From Nonomuraea solani (GTDB taxonomy: Bacteria; Actinomycetota; Actinomycetes; Streptosporangiales; Streptosporangiaceae): DNA of 64,000 nucleotides. Location of the stretch: the NCBI RefSeq assembly GCF_900108335.1, contig NZ_FNVT01000007.1:372001-436000 (forward strand), written 5' to 3'. Numbering within the stretch: position 1 is the stretch's first letter; every line of letters begins with the position of its first letter. Shown here piece by piece: positions 34,697 to 42,448 of the stretch. A model generated the notes under the pieces. The model was not told the origin of the DNA. It saw nothing but the letters and a program-made list of their open reading frames with translations, and made no database searches. The position numbers and the translations under genes were made by a program.

Positions 34697-34756
34697 TCAT
34701 CCGGCGTCGGAAGGGTGGTGCAGGGGGCCGATGTGCAACGTGCTCGACTGGATCAT
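34697..34756 (-). CDS. Candidate 19-residue leader peptide ahead of the ebo-type cluster
   Basis: MIQSSTLHIGPLHHPSDAG, stop 29 bases before the synthase ATG. A perfect GGAGGA ends 5 bases before its ATG, stronger than most Shine-Dalgarno sites in the window. It could be a regulatory upstream ORF, a small functional peptide or a precursor peptide. A longer frame through it from 34990 lacks a good start signal. No homologue is known to me. Confidence 0.4.
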   Translation of the reverse strand: MIQSSTLHIGPLHHPSDAG

Positions 34757-35096
34757 GCGCGTCCTCCACAGAGGTCGGGCGGCGGCCGCCCGCCGTGGTC
34801 GTACGACGGCGCGAGGGCGGTGCCGGAGACGATCGCTTTTCAGGGAGCCCTTCGCCAGCAGGGTGAAGGGGTGCTCATAGCCGAGGCCGGGCGCAGACGT
34901 AGGGATGATCGGGCTCAGTGACCAGGATCCGCTCGAAACCGCCACCATACAAGCCGGACACAGATCATTCACGTTCTTGACGCCGGGCACCTCCTCGCCT
35001 ATGGCCGGGACTCCTCCGCGCGGTAATTACCCATGACCTCTGACCGAAGTCGAGGTAATGTCAGGCCGCACAGGCGACCACCTAAAGGGCGGGCAA
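34757..35096. other. Intergenic region between the ebo-type cluster and the zinc-ribbon gene
   Basis: 340 bases with no convincing gene. It must hold the divergent promoters of both units. The AT-rich patches are ACCATACAAG (34945-34954) and GGTAATTACC (35020-35029), the latter a perfect 10-bp palindrome. A loose inverted repeat pairs the GGAGCCCTTC segment near 34840 with GAAGGGGTGCTC near 34865. No riboswitch was recognised. Confidence 0.4.
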
Positions 35097-36578
35097 ATGA
35101 ACTGCGGCAACTGCGACCTACTAAATCCACCCAATGTCGCTATATGCGGAAACTGTGGACAGCACACTCAGCCGGCCGCCACCGAAACGACCCGCCACCT
35201 CTGCATCGCCATGCTGCTGGACCCCAGAGCCCGCAATTCGGCCATCAACGCCATTCTCCACGACACTTTCCGCGCGATCGCCCACTCCCCCGGCGTCGAC
35301 CTGGCCACGGTCCTGAAATACGCGCTTCTCGCGCAGAGACGCCAGCGCATCCGGGATGCCACGCTCGCCGCCATCACCATCACGATTTTGGCGGTTTTCG
35401 GTTTCTCGCTGCCCTTGCTGCTCGTGCTGAGCGCCCTCGTGGTCTTCCTGGAGCTCTATTACACCTACGAGGTCATCATCTTCCCGAAGCTGACCCGTTC
35501 ATTCTTCGACCCGGCCGACGCTCCGCTCCCCAAATCGACCGAGATGTGCGATCGCCTCAACGACATCGCGAAACGCGACTCGGGAAATGTCACGGTTTTC
35601 GCGGGCTACTCGCCCTTCATCGGACACGGCGGCAAAATCAGCAACTGGTCGTTCAGCATGAACGTGGCCAAGGCCGAGAACGACGCGCAGGTCGTCCCGT
35701 TCACCGCCGGGCAGCTCTACGACCGGGTGGCCGCCGAGATCCGCGCCCTCGGCCTGCCGGGGCTCACCGTCGAGGACCGGTTGTTCGTCAACGGGCTCGA
35801 CCTGCGCGACGAGATCGACGCCGACCTGCGGCAGGCCGTGCTCCCCCGGGAGCAGGCCCCGCCCGTGTCCACGGTGAGCACGGAGTTGATCCACCGGCTG
35901 CGCGACGACCCTAGGACCCGCGCCCGTCCCTACCTCACGGTGAGCGTGACCGGCTGGGAGGGCGAGGTGGTCATCTCGATCTTCCTGCGATTCGTGCTCC
36001 TCGCCGAGAAGGGCCTGCTGTTCACCGAGGCCCACTATTCGCTGCTGCCACCCCTGCGGGACGCTTATCGCGCGGCCGACAGGATCGCCAACCGCACGTC
36101 GTCACGGCGGCAGATCTGGATAGCCGGGCAGGCGCTGGCGCGCACCTTCGGCGCTCTGCTCTTCGCGCTGCCCGGCACCGTCAATACGCTGGCCGCGCGA
36201 GGCAGGAACATGCGGCTGCGGAAGGAGGCCGTCAAGGCCATCGAGGGCCACACGTTCAACTACGGCGCGGCCCACAACCCGCGCGAACACGCCACGGACC
36301 ACCGCTATCACCGTTACTTCCAGCAACTCGACAAGGAGATGTACGTCAAGGCCGCCGAACAGCGGATCATGGACGCCCTCACCGAATTCCTGGTCGAGCA
36401 CAACGTCGACGTGAGCGCTCTGCTCGAACGCCAGACGACCATTCTGAACAACGGCATCTTCGTGACCGGCCAGGGACAGATCAACAGCGACAGCGTGGCG
36501 GCCGGGACCGGCGCGGTGGCCCGTGCGGAACACCTCATCGGCCAGGCGCGCTCGGCGGCGCAGAGGGGCTCGAAATGA
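35097..36578 (+). CDS. Zinc-ribbon membrane protein of unknown function
   Basis: 493 residues from ATG 35097 (GGGCGGG 4 bases before); an in-frame ATG at 35058 is possible. N-terminal zinc ribbon C3-C6 and C17-C20, a short helical stretch, two TM helices in a hairpin at about 88-126, then a large cytosolic domain (130-420) of mixed alpha/beta with TVSVTGWEGEVVISIFLRFVLL. Charged residues HNPREHATDHRYHRYFQQLDKEMY follow. The last 50 residues carry NGIFVTGQGQINSDSVAAG, a motif also found at the start of the next gene product. The overlap with that gene is 4 bases. I recognise no function. Confidence 0.85.
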   Translation: MNCGNCDLLNPPNVAICGNCGQHTQPAATETTRHLCIAMLLDPRARNSAINAILHDTFRAIAHSPGVDLATVLKYALLAQRRQRIRDATLAAITITILAVFGFSLPLLLVLSALVVFLELYYTYEVIIFPKLTRSFFDPADAPLPKSTEMCDRLNDIAKRDSGNVTVFAGYSPFIGHGGKISNWSFSMNVAKAENDAQVVPFTAGQLYDRVAAEIRALGLPGLTVEDRLFVNGLDLRDEIDADLRQAVLPREQAPPVSTVSTELIHRLRDDPRTRARPYLTVSVTGWEGEVVISIFLRFVLLAEKGLLFTEAHYSLLPPLRDAYRAADRIANRTSSRRQIWIAGQALARTFGALLFALPGTVNTLAARGRNMRLRKEAVKAIEGHTFNYGAAHNPREHATDHRYHRYFQQLDKEMYVKAAEQRIMDALTEFLVEHNVDVSALLERQTTILNNGIFVTGQGQINSDSVAAGTGAVARAEHLIGQARSAAQRGSK

Positions 36579-36934
36579 ACGAGAACAGCGGCATCTACAT
36601 CGCCGGCAACGCCCACGTCCAGGCCGACGCCATGGCCGCCGGCTCGCACGCCCAGGCGAACAGCCGCAAGATCGACCGCCGCCAGTACGGCGACGTCCGT
36701 ACCCGGCTCGACGACCTCCTCACCGAGCTGCGAGCCACCGAGGTGCGGCATCCCGAACTGCGGGCGGCGATCGAGGCGGCGGAGCAGGCGGGCCGCGAAC
36801 TCGCGGCCGACGAGCCAGACCCGGGCCGGGTGATGGGGTTCCTGAGCGCCCTCGGCGCAGGGGTCAGCGGCTTGTCCACCTTGGCCGCGGCGGTCGCCGC
36901 CATCGAAGAGAGCGTCCGCGCCCTCCTGCAGTAG
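36575..36934 (+). CDS. Small partner protein sharing a motif with the zinc-ribbon protein
   Basis: 119 residues. Residues 1-31 contain NSGIYIAGNAHVQADAMAAG, matching the C-terminal motif of the upstream protein (N-GI--G-----D--AAG--A-A). Residues 32-75 form a charged coiled-coil-like helix (YGDVRTRLDDLLTELRATEV), and residues 87-117 an amphipathic or hydrophobic glycine-rich helix pair. The start overlaps the upstream stop (ATGA). The shared motif and coupling suggest a hetero-oligomer. Similar short motifs occur in actinobacterial conflict-type proteins (recollection only). Confidence 0.8.
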   Translation: MNENSGIYIAGNAHVQADAMAAGSHAQANSRKIDRRQYGDVRTRLDDLLTELRATEVRHPELRAAIEAAEQAGRELAADEPDPGRVMGFLSALGAGVSGLSTLAAAVAAIEESVRALLQ

Positions 36935-37004
36935 CGACGGCCCACCGACTCGCCCGGCCTAAAAGAAGTGGATTAGCGGGCGGCGGCGTAGAAAACTGGG
37001 GCGC

Positions 37005-37763
37005 ATGATGGGAAGCGAGCTCGTGTCGGCGGCGATCTGCGGCGAGAACGAGGAGGTCAGGCGGCTGCTGGACGGTGGCCTGGCTCCGGACGAGCCTGAT
37101 GAGGACGGCGGCACCGCCCTTTATCAGGCGGCCGTACGAGGTGACGCGGACATGGCGCGGATCCTGCTGGCGGCGGGCGCCGATCCCAACAGGGAGAGCG
37201 GGGGCGACAGCGAAGGGCTGCCTCTGTGCGCCGCCGCGAGCTGGGGGCACCTCGACGCGGTGACCGCGCTGCTCGACGCCGGCGCGAACCCGGACCAGCG
37301 GGAGGACCTGCCGAGGTCCGCGATGACGGCCCTGCACTGGGCGGCGTCGAGGGAACACCTGGCCGTGGTGCGGGTCCTGCTCGACCGGGGCGCCGATCCC
37401 GACCTCGGTGACTCCGTCGGGGGCACCGCCCTCTCCCACGCCGCCGGGCACGGCGCCACGGCCGTGGTCAGGGCGCTGCTCGACCACGGCGCCGACCCCG
37501 CGCCCACCGACGACCAAGGTCTGCGGCCCATCGATCGGGCCCGGCGCTACGCGGGCGCGGACATCGAGGCCGAGCTGCGCGCCCAGGCCGCCGAATATGC
37601 CCGCGAGGGATCGCGGATCTCCGTCCGTAGTGAGGAGTCCGAGGGCGGCGACGTACGGATGGTGGCCGAGGTGCGTGACGCGAGCGGTGACCTGCGCTCG
37701 GAATCGGTGCTCGGGACAGGTCACGCCGAGATCGTCCGCCTGCTGGAGGCCCGTACGATCTGA
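37005..37763 (+). CDS. Ankyrin-repeat protein
   Basis: 252 residues. Five ankyrin repeats span about 4-180 (for example GGTALYQAAVRGDADMARIL, MTALHWAASREHLAVVRVLL, GTALSHAAGHGATAVVRALL), then a non-ankyrin C-terminal domain of about 70 residues (ISVRSEESEGGDVRMVAEVRD) with a beta-rich pattern. Ankyrin repeats bind proteins; the partner is unknown. It lies 70 bases after the 119-residue gene and 60 bases before the sigma-factor gene, all on the same strand. Confidence 0.9.
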   Translation: MMGSELVSAAICGENEEVRRLLDGGLAPDEPDEDGGTALYQAAVRGDADMARILLAAGADPNRESGGDSEGLPLCAAASWGHLDAVTALLDAGANPDQREDLPRSAMTALHWAASREHLAVVRVLLDRGADPDLGDSVGGTALSHAAGHGATAVVRALLDHGADPAPTDDQGLRPIDRARRYAGADIEAELRAQAAEYAREGSRISVRSEESEGGDVRMVAEVRDASGDLRSESVLGTGHAEIVRLLEARTI

Positions 37764-37823
37764 CGCCCGTGAAAGCGAATCGGCACTTTCGCGGAGTAAC
37801 GGTGTACCGAAAGAAGGGACACC

Positions 37824-38429
37824 ATGCGGATGGCCGCTCCCCCCGACATGCCGGCGTTGCTCGATGACACCGAGCTCATCGCACGGTCGTGGCAGCACCC
37901 CGACTCGTTCGCCGTGCTGTACGACCGCTATTTCGTTGACATATACCGCTACGTCGCCGGGCGAATCGGCACGCAGTTCGCCGACGACGTGGCGGCCGAG
38001 ACCTTTCTCGTGGCCTTCAGGAAACGAGAGACCTTCGATCCGGACCGGGGCACCGTACGTGCCTGGCTGTTCGGGATCGTCACCAACCTGATCGGGCACC
38101 ACCGCAGGAGCGAGACCCGCCGGCTGGAGCTCTTACAGCGCGCCTCGGCCACCCAGGGCACGTCCGATCCGGGGCACGAGGACCGGGTGGCGGCCTGGGT
38201 GAGCGCGGCGGGCCTGCGGGGGCGGCTCGCGGCCGAACTGGAACGGCTCTCGGACGGCGACCGCGACGTGTTGTTGCTGGTCGCGCTGGCCGGCCTCAGC
38301 CACGAGGAGATCGCCCAGACCCTGGACATCCCCTTCGGCACCGTCGGCTCACGGCTCAACCGGGTGCGCAGGAAGCTGCGCGCGGCTCTGGGCGGCGTCA
38401 ACCCCACGATCGGAGAAGCCGATGCATGA
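37824..38429 (+). CDS. ECF-type RNA polymerase sigma factor
   Basis: 201 residues. Sigma2 region SFAVLYDRYFVDIYRYVAGRIG and ADDVAAETFLVAFRKRE, sigma4 region LSDGDRDVLLLVALAGLSHEEIAQTLDIPFGTVGSRLNRVRRKLR. It belongs to the actinobacterial group paired with CU044_5270-type membrane proteins; the partner gene overlaps its 3' end by 8 bases. AAGAAGGGA precedes the ATG by 6 bases. The signal and regulon are unknown. Confidence 0.94.
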   Translation: MRMAAPPDMPALLDDTELIARSWQHPDSFAVLYDRYFVDIYRYVAGRIGTQFADDVAAETFLVAFRKRETFDPDRGTVRAWLFGIVTNLIGHHRRSETRRLELLQRASATQGTSDPGHEDRVAAWVSAAGLRGRLAAELERLSDGDRDVLLLVALAGLSHEEIAQTLDIPFGTVGSRLNRVRRKLRAALGGVNPTIGEADA

Positions 38430-39954
38430 GCCGAACGACCTGGGCGACATGCCACGCGACCCGGACAACGTGCCACGCGACTCGAACAACGTGCTCCGCG
38501 ACTCAGACGGCATGGCGCACGACCCGGACGGCGTGCTCCGCGACTCAGACGGCACGGTGCACGACGCAGACGGCGTGATGCGCGACCTGGACGACGTGGT
38601 ACGCGACCTGCTCGGCGGCCCGGATCCGACCCCGGGCATGATCGCCAAGGGCCGCACCCGCCTGCTCGCCGAACTCTCGGCCCTCCCCGCCGCCCCAAAA
38701 GACGCCGCCCAGGGCCACCCCGAAGAACCGGCCCCCCGTCCCGCACCCCACACCGAGCCCGGCCCCGCGACCTGGGATGAGCCCGGCCCCCACGGCAGGC
38801 CCGCGTCACGGGGCGAGTCCGGCCGCCACGGCGAGCCCGGGGCACGGGGCGAGGCCGGCCTTCGGGTCCTCGGCGGGCCCGTGGTGCGGAATGGGCGGGC
38901 TTACCGGGGCGGTCCCGCGACGCGGGAGGTGTCCGGGCCTCGGGGCGGGCCGGCTCGTCGGAGGAGATCGCGGGGTGGCTGGGCCGTTGCCGTTGCCGGT
39001 GGGGCGTTGGCCGCGGTCGCCGCGGTGGTGATGGTGACCGCCGCCCCCTCGGTGCCCCCGCCGCAGCCAGGAGTCTCGCACAGTGCCTCCCAGAGCCCCA
39101 CGTCCGGCCCCGCCGCGCGGCAGATCCTGCTCGCGGCCGCCAAGGCGATCGCCACCGCGCCGGCGGAGGGCCGCTACTGGCGGGTCAGGGAGGTGAACCG
39201 GTCGATGATGATCGATCCGACCCGCTCGTACGTGCTCCAGCACAGCCTGTCGGTGGAGAAGTGGCTGGCCCGGCAGCCGGCCGACCAGGGCTGGCGGATC
39301 GGCCGTGACCTGGGCGCCGCGCCCGCGACCCCCGAGGACGAGGCGGCCTGGCGGGCGGCGGGTTCGCCGTCGAGCTGGCAGTACCCACAGAACACCGCGG
39401 ACCTGAACGCCGAGTCCGGCCAGAAGCTGAAGTCGGCCCCGGACGAGCCGGAGGCCGCCAGGCTGACCGGTCAGTGGCAGGGTTCGGGCGGCGCGCTGAT
39501 GATGAAGCTGATGTCCTGGAAGGACCTCGCCGAGATCCCCGACGAACCCGGCGAACTCCGCTCATACCTGGAGAAGCGCCTCGACGACGCAGGAAAGGAG
39601 CTGGAGCCGCTGTTGCGCGAGGCATGTCTGCAGATCCTGCGGGGTCTGGCGGTCTCCCCCGAGGTGCGGGCCGCGGCGTACCAGTTGCTGGCGCAGCTCC
39701 CGGGCATGCGGGCCGAGGGCGAGGTGATGGATCCGCTGGGCCGTCCCGGCCAGGCGCTCAGTTATGAGGTGGAGGCGAGTCCGGGCACGATGACGGAGAT
39801 CCGGCTGATCGTCGATCCCCGCAGCGGCCTGCCGCTGGCGCTGGAGACGACGTTCCCGGCCGCCCTCGCCGACGGCCGGGAGGTGCAATTGCGCCAATCC
39901 ACCTCGTACGAGGCCATCGGCTGGACCGACGACCAGCCCGATCTGCCCGGATAA
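38422..39954 (+). CDS. CU044_5270-family membrane protein, probable sigma-factor partner
   Basis: 510 residues. Residues 10-65 are eight 7-residue repeats (RDSDG/HDPDG type). The conserved cytosolic start VVRDLLGGPDPTPGMIAKGRTRLLAEL follows at about 59, then a Pro/Gly/Arg-rich linker. One TM helix at about 188-212 (GGWAVAVAGGALAAVAAVVMV) leads to an extracytoplasmic domain with ATAPAEGRYWRVREVN and a lipoprotein-carrier-like beta-sheet end (LIVDPRSGLPLALETTF). Acts as sensor or anti-sigma for the coupled ECF factor (inference from family pairing). The repeat expansion is unusual. Confidence 0.9.
   Translation: MHEPNDLGDMPRDPDNVPRDSNNVLRDSDGMAHDPDGVLRDSDGTVHDADGVMRDLDDVVRDLLGGPDPTPGMIAKGRTRLLAELSALPAAPKDAAQGHPEEPAPRPAPHTEPGPATWDEPGPHGRPASRGESGRHGEPGARGEAGLRVLGGPVVRNGRAYRGGPATREVSGPRGGPARRRRSRGGWAVAVAGGALAAVAAVVMVTAAPSVPPPQPGVSHSASQSPTSGPAARQILLAAAKAIATAPAEGRYWRVREVNRSMMIDPTRSYVLQHSLSVEKWLARQPADQGWRIGRDLGAAPATPEDEAAWRAAGSPSSWQYPQNTADLNAESGQKLKSAPDEPEAARLTGQWQGSGGALMMKLMSWKDLAEIPDEPGELRSYLEKRLDDAGKELEPLLREACLQILRGLAVSPEVRAAAYQLLAQLPGMRAEGEVMDPLGRPGQALSYEVEASPGTMTEIRLIVDPRSGLPLALETTFPAALADGREVQLRQSTSYEAIGWTDDQPDLPG
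38449..38616 (+). repeat. Eight 21-bp tandem repeats coding the 7-residue unit x-x-[RH]-D-x-[DN]-[GN]
   Basis: Units read MPRDPDN, VPRDSNN, VLRDSDG, MAHDPDG, VLRDSDG, TVHDADG, VMRDLDD, VVRDLLG. The last unit is the native family sequence (VVRDLLG), so the array looks like outward duplication of the ancestral N-terminus. All units stay in frame, and the divergence between them indicates selection for the acidic pattern. Confidence 0.88.
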
Positions 39955-39960
39955 AGGCGC

Positions 39961-41067
39961 TCAGTCCTCGCCCACCACGCTCAGGTCGTCTCCCAAGGCC
40001 ATGGCGATCTGAGCGGCGCGGGAGTGGTCGTCGAGCCTCCGGGTCAGGTACGCGCACGCGTGGTGGTGCTTACGGGACCACCACGCGGCCGAACCGCCGA
40101 TCCCGCCCTTGGCGATCTTGCCGTGGTCGCGGACGAAGCCCAGCGTCCAGGTGATCCGGGTGCCGAAGACCTCGTCGAAGTCCGTGACCTGCGAGGTCAG
40201 AAGGTCGGCGTGCAGCTTCGGCCCGAGCAGCGCGCGCACGGGCCCGTCGTCGGCGGTCAGGCGGGCGAAGAACGCGGCCATGGCGGTGGCGGTCGTGTGC
40301 AGGTTGACCGCGCCGAAGACCGACTGCCGCCAGGCCGTGGAGTTGGCCCGCTCGACGTCGAGCACCCCGTCGGGGATCTGGAGCCACGGCGCCGCGTGCA
40401 GCAGGCGGGGCCAGGCCGGGTCGGCGTACTCCAGGTCGGCGACCCGCTCCAGGTCATCGTCCGGCACGCCGAACCAGGCGTCCAGCTCCAGCGCGGGGCG
40501 TACGACGTCGTTGAACATCTCGCCCAGCGTGGTGCCCGCGCCCGCGCGCAGGGCGCCGTCGATCAGATGTCCGTACGTCAGCGCGTGCTCGCCCAGCGAC
40601 GTGCCCGGTACGTACTCGGGGGCCGCCCGTTCCAGGCTCTCCCGCAGGCCGGCGTCGTCGAGCAGGCTCAGGCCCGCCGCCTCGGCCGGGAACCGCGGCT
40701 GGCCGGCCTGGTGCGTGAGCACTTGGCGCAGCGTCGTACGTTCCTTGCCGTTGACCCCGTAGGCGGGCCAGTAGGTGGCCAGCGGCTCGTCCAGCTCCAG
40801 CGCGCCGTCGCGGACCGCCACCAGCGCGGCGAGTGTCGCGAAGGACTTGGACAGCGAGTACGGCTGCACCAGGGTGCCGGCGTGCCAGGGGCGGCGGCGT
40901 CCGGCGTCGGCCCAACCGGCGTTCAGCCGGACGACCTCGCGGCCGTCGCGCCAGACCGAGACCCCCGCTCCCGTCTCCCGGCCGTCGTCCACGAGTTGCT
41001 GGAAGACCTTCCGCACCTCGTCATATCCGTCTTCGGCGAATCCCTCGACCGCGGTCATGTCATGCAC
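39961..41067 (-). CDS. Serine hydrolase, beta-lactamase class C / esterase family
   Basis: 368 residues. Nucleophile motif SLSK (S-x-x-K) in VQPYSLSKSFATLAAL, Tyr motif YGH in ALTYGHLIDGAL, and a C-terminal KGGIGGSAAW segment at the KTG position. No signal peptide is seen, so it acts in the cytosol, as is usual for EstB/LACTB-like esterases and D-aminopeptidases rather than antibiotic-hydrolysing enzymes. ATG 41067 or 41058 are both possible. It ends 6 bases from the convergent membrane-protein stop and lies 43 bases after the ROK gene on the same strand. Confidence 0.88.
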   Translation of the reverse strand: MHDMTAVEGFAEDGYDEVRKVFQQLVDDGRETGAGVSVWRDGREVVRLNAGWADAGRRRPWHAGTLVQPYSLSKSFATLAALVAVRDGALELDEPLATYWPAYGVNGKERTTLRQVLTHQAGQPRFPAEAAGLSLLDDAGLRESLERAAPEYVPGTSLGEHALTYGHLIDGALRAGAGTTLGEMFNDVVRPALELDAWFGVPDDDLERVADLEYADPAWPRLLHAAPWLQIPDGVLDVERANSTAWRQSVFGAVNLHTTATAMAAFFARLTADDGPVRALLGPKLHADLLTSQVTDFDEVFGTRITWTLGFVRDHGKIAKGGIGGSAAWWSRKHHHACAYLTRRLDDHSRAAQIAMALGDDLSVVGED

Positions 41068-41110
41068 CTCCCGTTACCCGCACCATACCCGGCTGGGGTA
41101 TCGAGGACAA

Positions 41111-42448
41111 TCAGAGGCTGACCGCCGTCTGACGGGTGAGCCAGCCGGTCGGGTGCTGGCGGATCTGGTCGATGGAGGTCAGGGCGGCGCCGATGACGGC
41201 GGCGTCCGGCCCGAGCAGGGCGGGGCGGATGGTCACGGGGGCCCAGGCGGCCGTGAGGACGCGCTGGTCGAGCTCGGCCCTGGCGTTCATGGTCAGCCAG
41301 GACGCCAGGAGGGAGAAACTGCCGCCGAGCAGGACGGTGTCGATGTCGAGGATGTTGAGCATCCCGGACAGGGCGATGCCCAGCGCGGTGCCGGCGGTGT
41401 CGAGCGCGGCCAGCGTCTCGGCCCCACCGGCCTCGGCGCGACCGGTGATGACGGCCTCGGGGGTGGCGGCGACCCCGGTGACGCCACCGGCCCCAAAGGC
41501 GGCGGTCCCGGTCGTGGCGCCGGTCTCAGAGGCCGTCCCGGTGGTGGCATCAGCCCCAGGGATCGCAGGAAGGGTGCCGGTGGGGGCGTCGCCGAGGATG
41601 GCCGCGAGGCTGGCGTACGTCTGGAGGCAGCCGCGTGAGCCGCAAGGGCAGGGCTTGCCGTCCGGGTAGACGGTGACGTGGCCGAGTTCGCCGCTCCAGC
41701 CACGCGCCCCCCGCATGAGCTGGCCGCCCAGGACGATGCCGGCCCCGATGCCCAGCCCGCCGGAGACGTACACGAAGCTGTCGAGACTGTTGTCGCTGGC
41801 GTAGAGCTCGCCGAGGGCGGCCAGGTTGGCTTCGTTCTCGACGGCGATGGGCAGGTCGAGGTGCCGGGTGGCGGTGCGCAGCAGCGCCCCGGCGTCGACG
41901 TTGCGCCAGCCGAGCGCGGACGCCGAGCGCACCACCCCGGCGGAGACGGGCCCCGGGACGGCGAGGGTGGCGGTGACGACGGCGAGGTCGTCCGCCGCGA
42001 CGGCGTCGATCGCGGCGCCCGCCATGGCGGCCAGGTTGCTCAGCACGTCGGGGGCGTCCCGGCCGGCGGAGGGGGCGAACGCCAGGTGGCGGACGGTGCC
42101 GGTGAGATCGACGACGCAGGCCGCCAGCCCGTCGGCGCGGATGTCGAGCCCGAGCCCGGCAGGGCCCTTCTCGGAGAGGGTCAGGCCGACGCGGGGCCGG
42201 CCCGCGCGCCCGCTGTGCGTCACGGCGCCCTCGGTGATGAGCTGCCCGGCCAGCAGTTCTTCGGCGATGCGCGTGATGGTGGGCCTGGTCAGGCCGGTGA
42301 GGGCGGCCAGTTCGGTACGGGAGATGGGGCGGCCGGCGGACAGGATGTGACGGAAGACGAGTTCGAGGTTGAGGGTGCGCAGGTTCTCCTGCCGGACGGG
42401 TTCCTGGGGCTGCCTGGGCTGGCTCGGACGGACAGGTGGGGTCATCAT
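41111..42448 (-). CDS. ROK-family transcriptional regulator
   Basis: 445 residues. N-terminal winged helix (about 20-90: ISRTELAALTGLTRPTITRIAEELL), then the ROK sugar-kinase-like fold with GLGIGAGIVLGGQLMRGARGWSGELGHV and a zinc site His257/Cys267/Cys269/Cys274 (CPCGSRGCLQT). An Ala/Thr/Gly-rich insert of about 44 residues (287-330) interrupts the domain after the zinc site. Likely a repressor or activator of the ABC/DUF6807 operon that it ends; its start overlaps the DUF6807 stop (ATGATGA). Confidence 0.92.
   Translation of the reverse strand: MMTPPVRPSQPRQPQEPVRQENLRTLNLELVFRHILSAGRPISRTELAALTGLTRPTITRIAEELLAGQLITEGAVTHSGRAGRPRVGLTLSEKGPAGLGLDIRADGLAACVVDLTGTVRHLAFAPSAGRDAPDVLSNLAAMAGAAIDAVAADDLAVVTATLAVPGPVSAGVVRSASALGWRNVDAGALLRTATRHLDLPIAVENEANLAALGELYASDNSLDSFVYVSGGLGIGAGIVLGGQLMRGARGWSGELGHVTVYPDGKPCPCGSRGCLQTYASLAAILGDAPTGTLPAIPGADATTGTASETGATTGTAAFGAGGVTGVAATPEAVITGRAEAGGAETLAALDTAGTALGIALSGMLNILDIDTVLLGGSFSLLASWLTMNARAELDQRVLTAAWAPVTIRPALLGPDAAVIGAALTSIDQIRQHPTGWLTRQTAVSL
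41459..41590 (-). repeat. Low-complexity Ala-Thr-Gly insert in the ROK regulator
   Basis: Codes segments such as ADATTGTASETGATTGTAA, with irregular 9- and 12-base periodicity. ROK homologues normally pass directly from the zinc motif helix to the next helix, so this is an expanded surface loop. Confidence 0.65.

Noticed and set aside
34697..34990. A 97-codon minus-strand protein upstream of the ebo-type cluster
   Set aside because: No ribosome site at its ATG, and the composition is Arg-rich in the middle. Only its last 19 codons have a strong internal start, reported separately as a candidate.
34757..35096. Riboswitch or RNA gene in the gap before the zinc-ribbon gene
   Set aside because: Only loose inverted repeats and a 10-bp palindrome were found. 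No conserved riboswitch core or tRNA cloverleaf could be recognised.
39961..41067. Beta-lactamase-like gene as an antibiotic resistance determinant
   Set aside because: No signal peptide, and it has the motif set of cytosolic class-C-like esterases. Resistance cannot be claimed.
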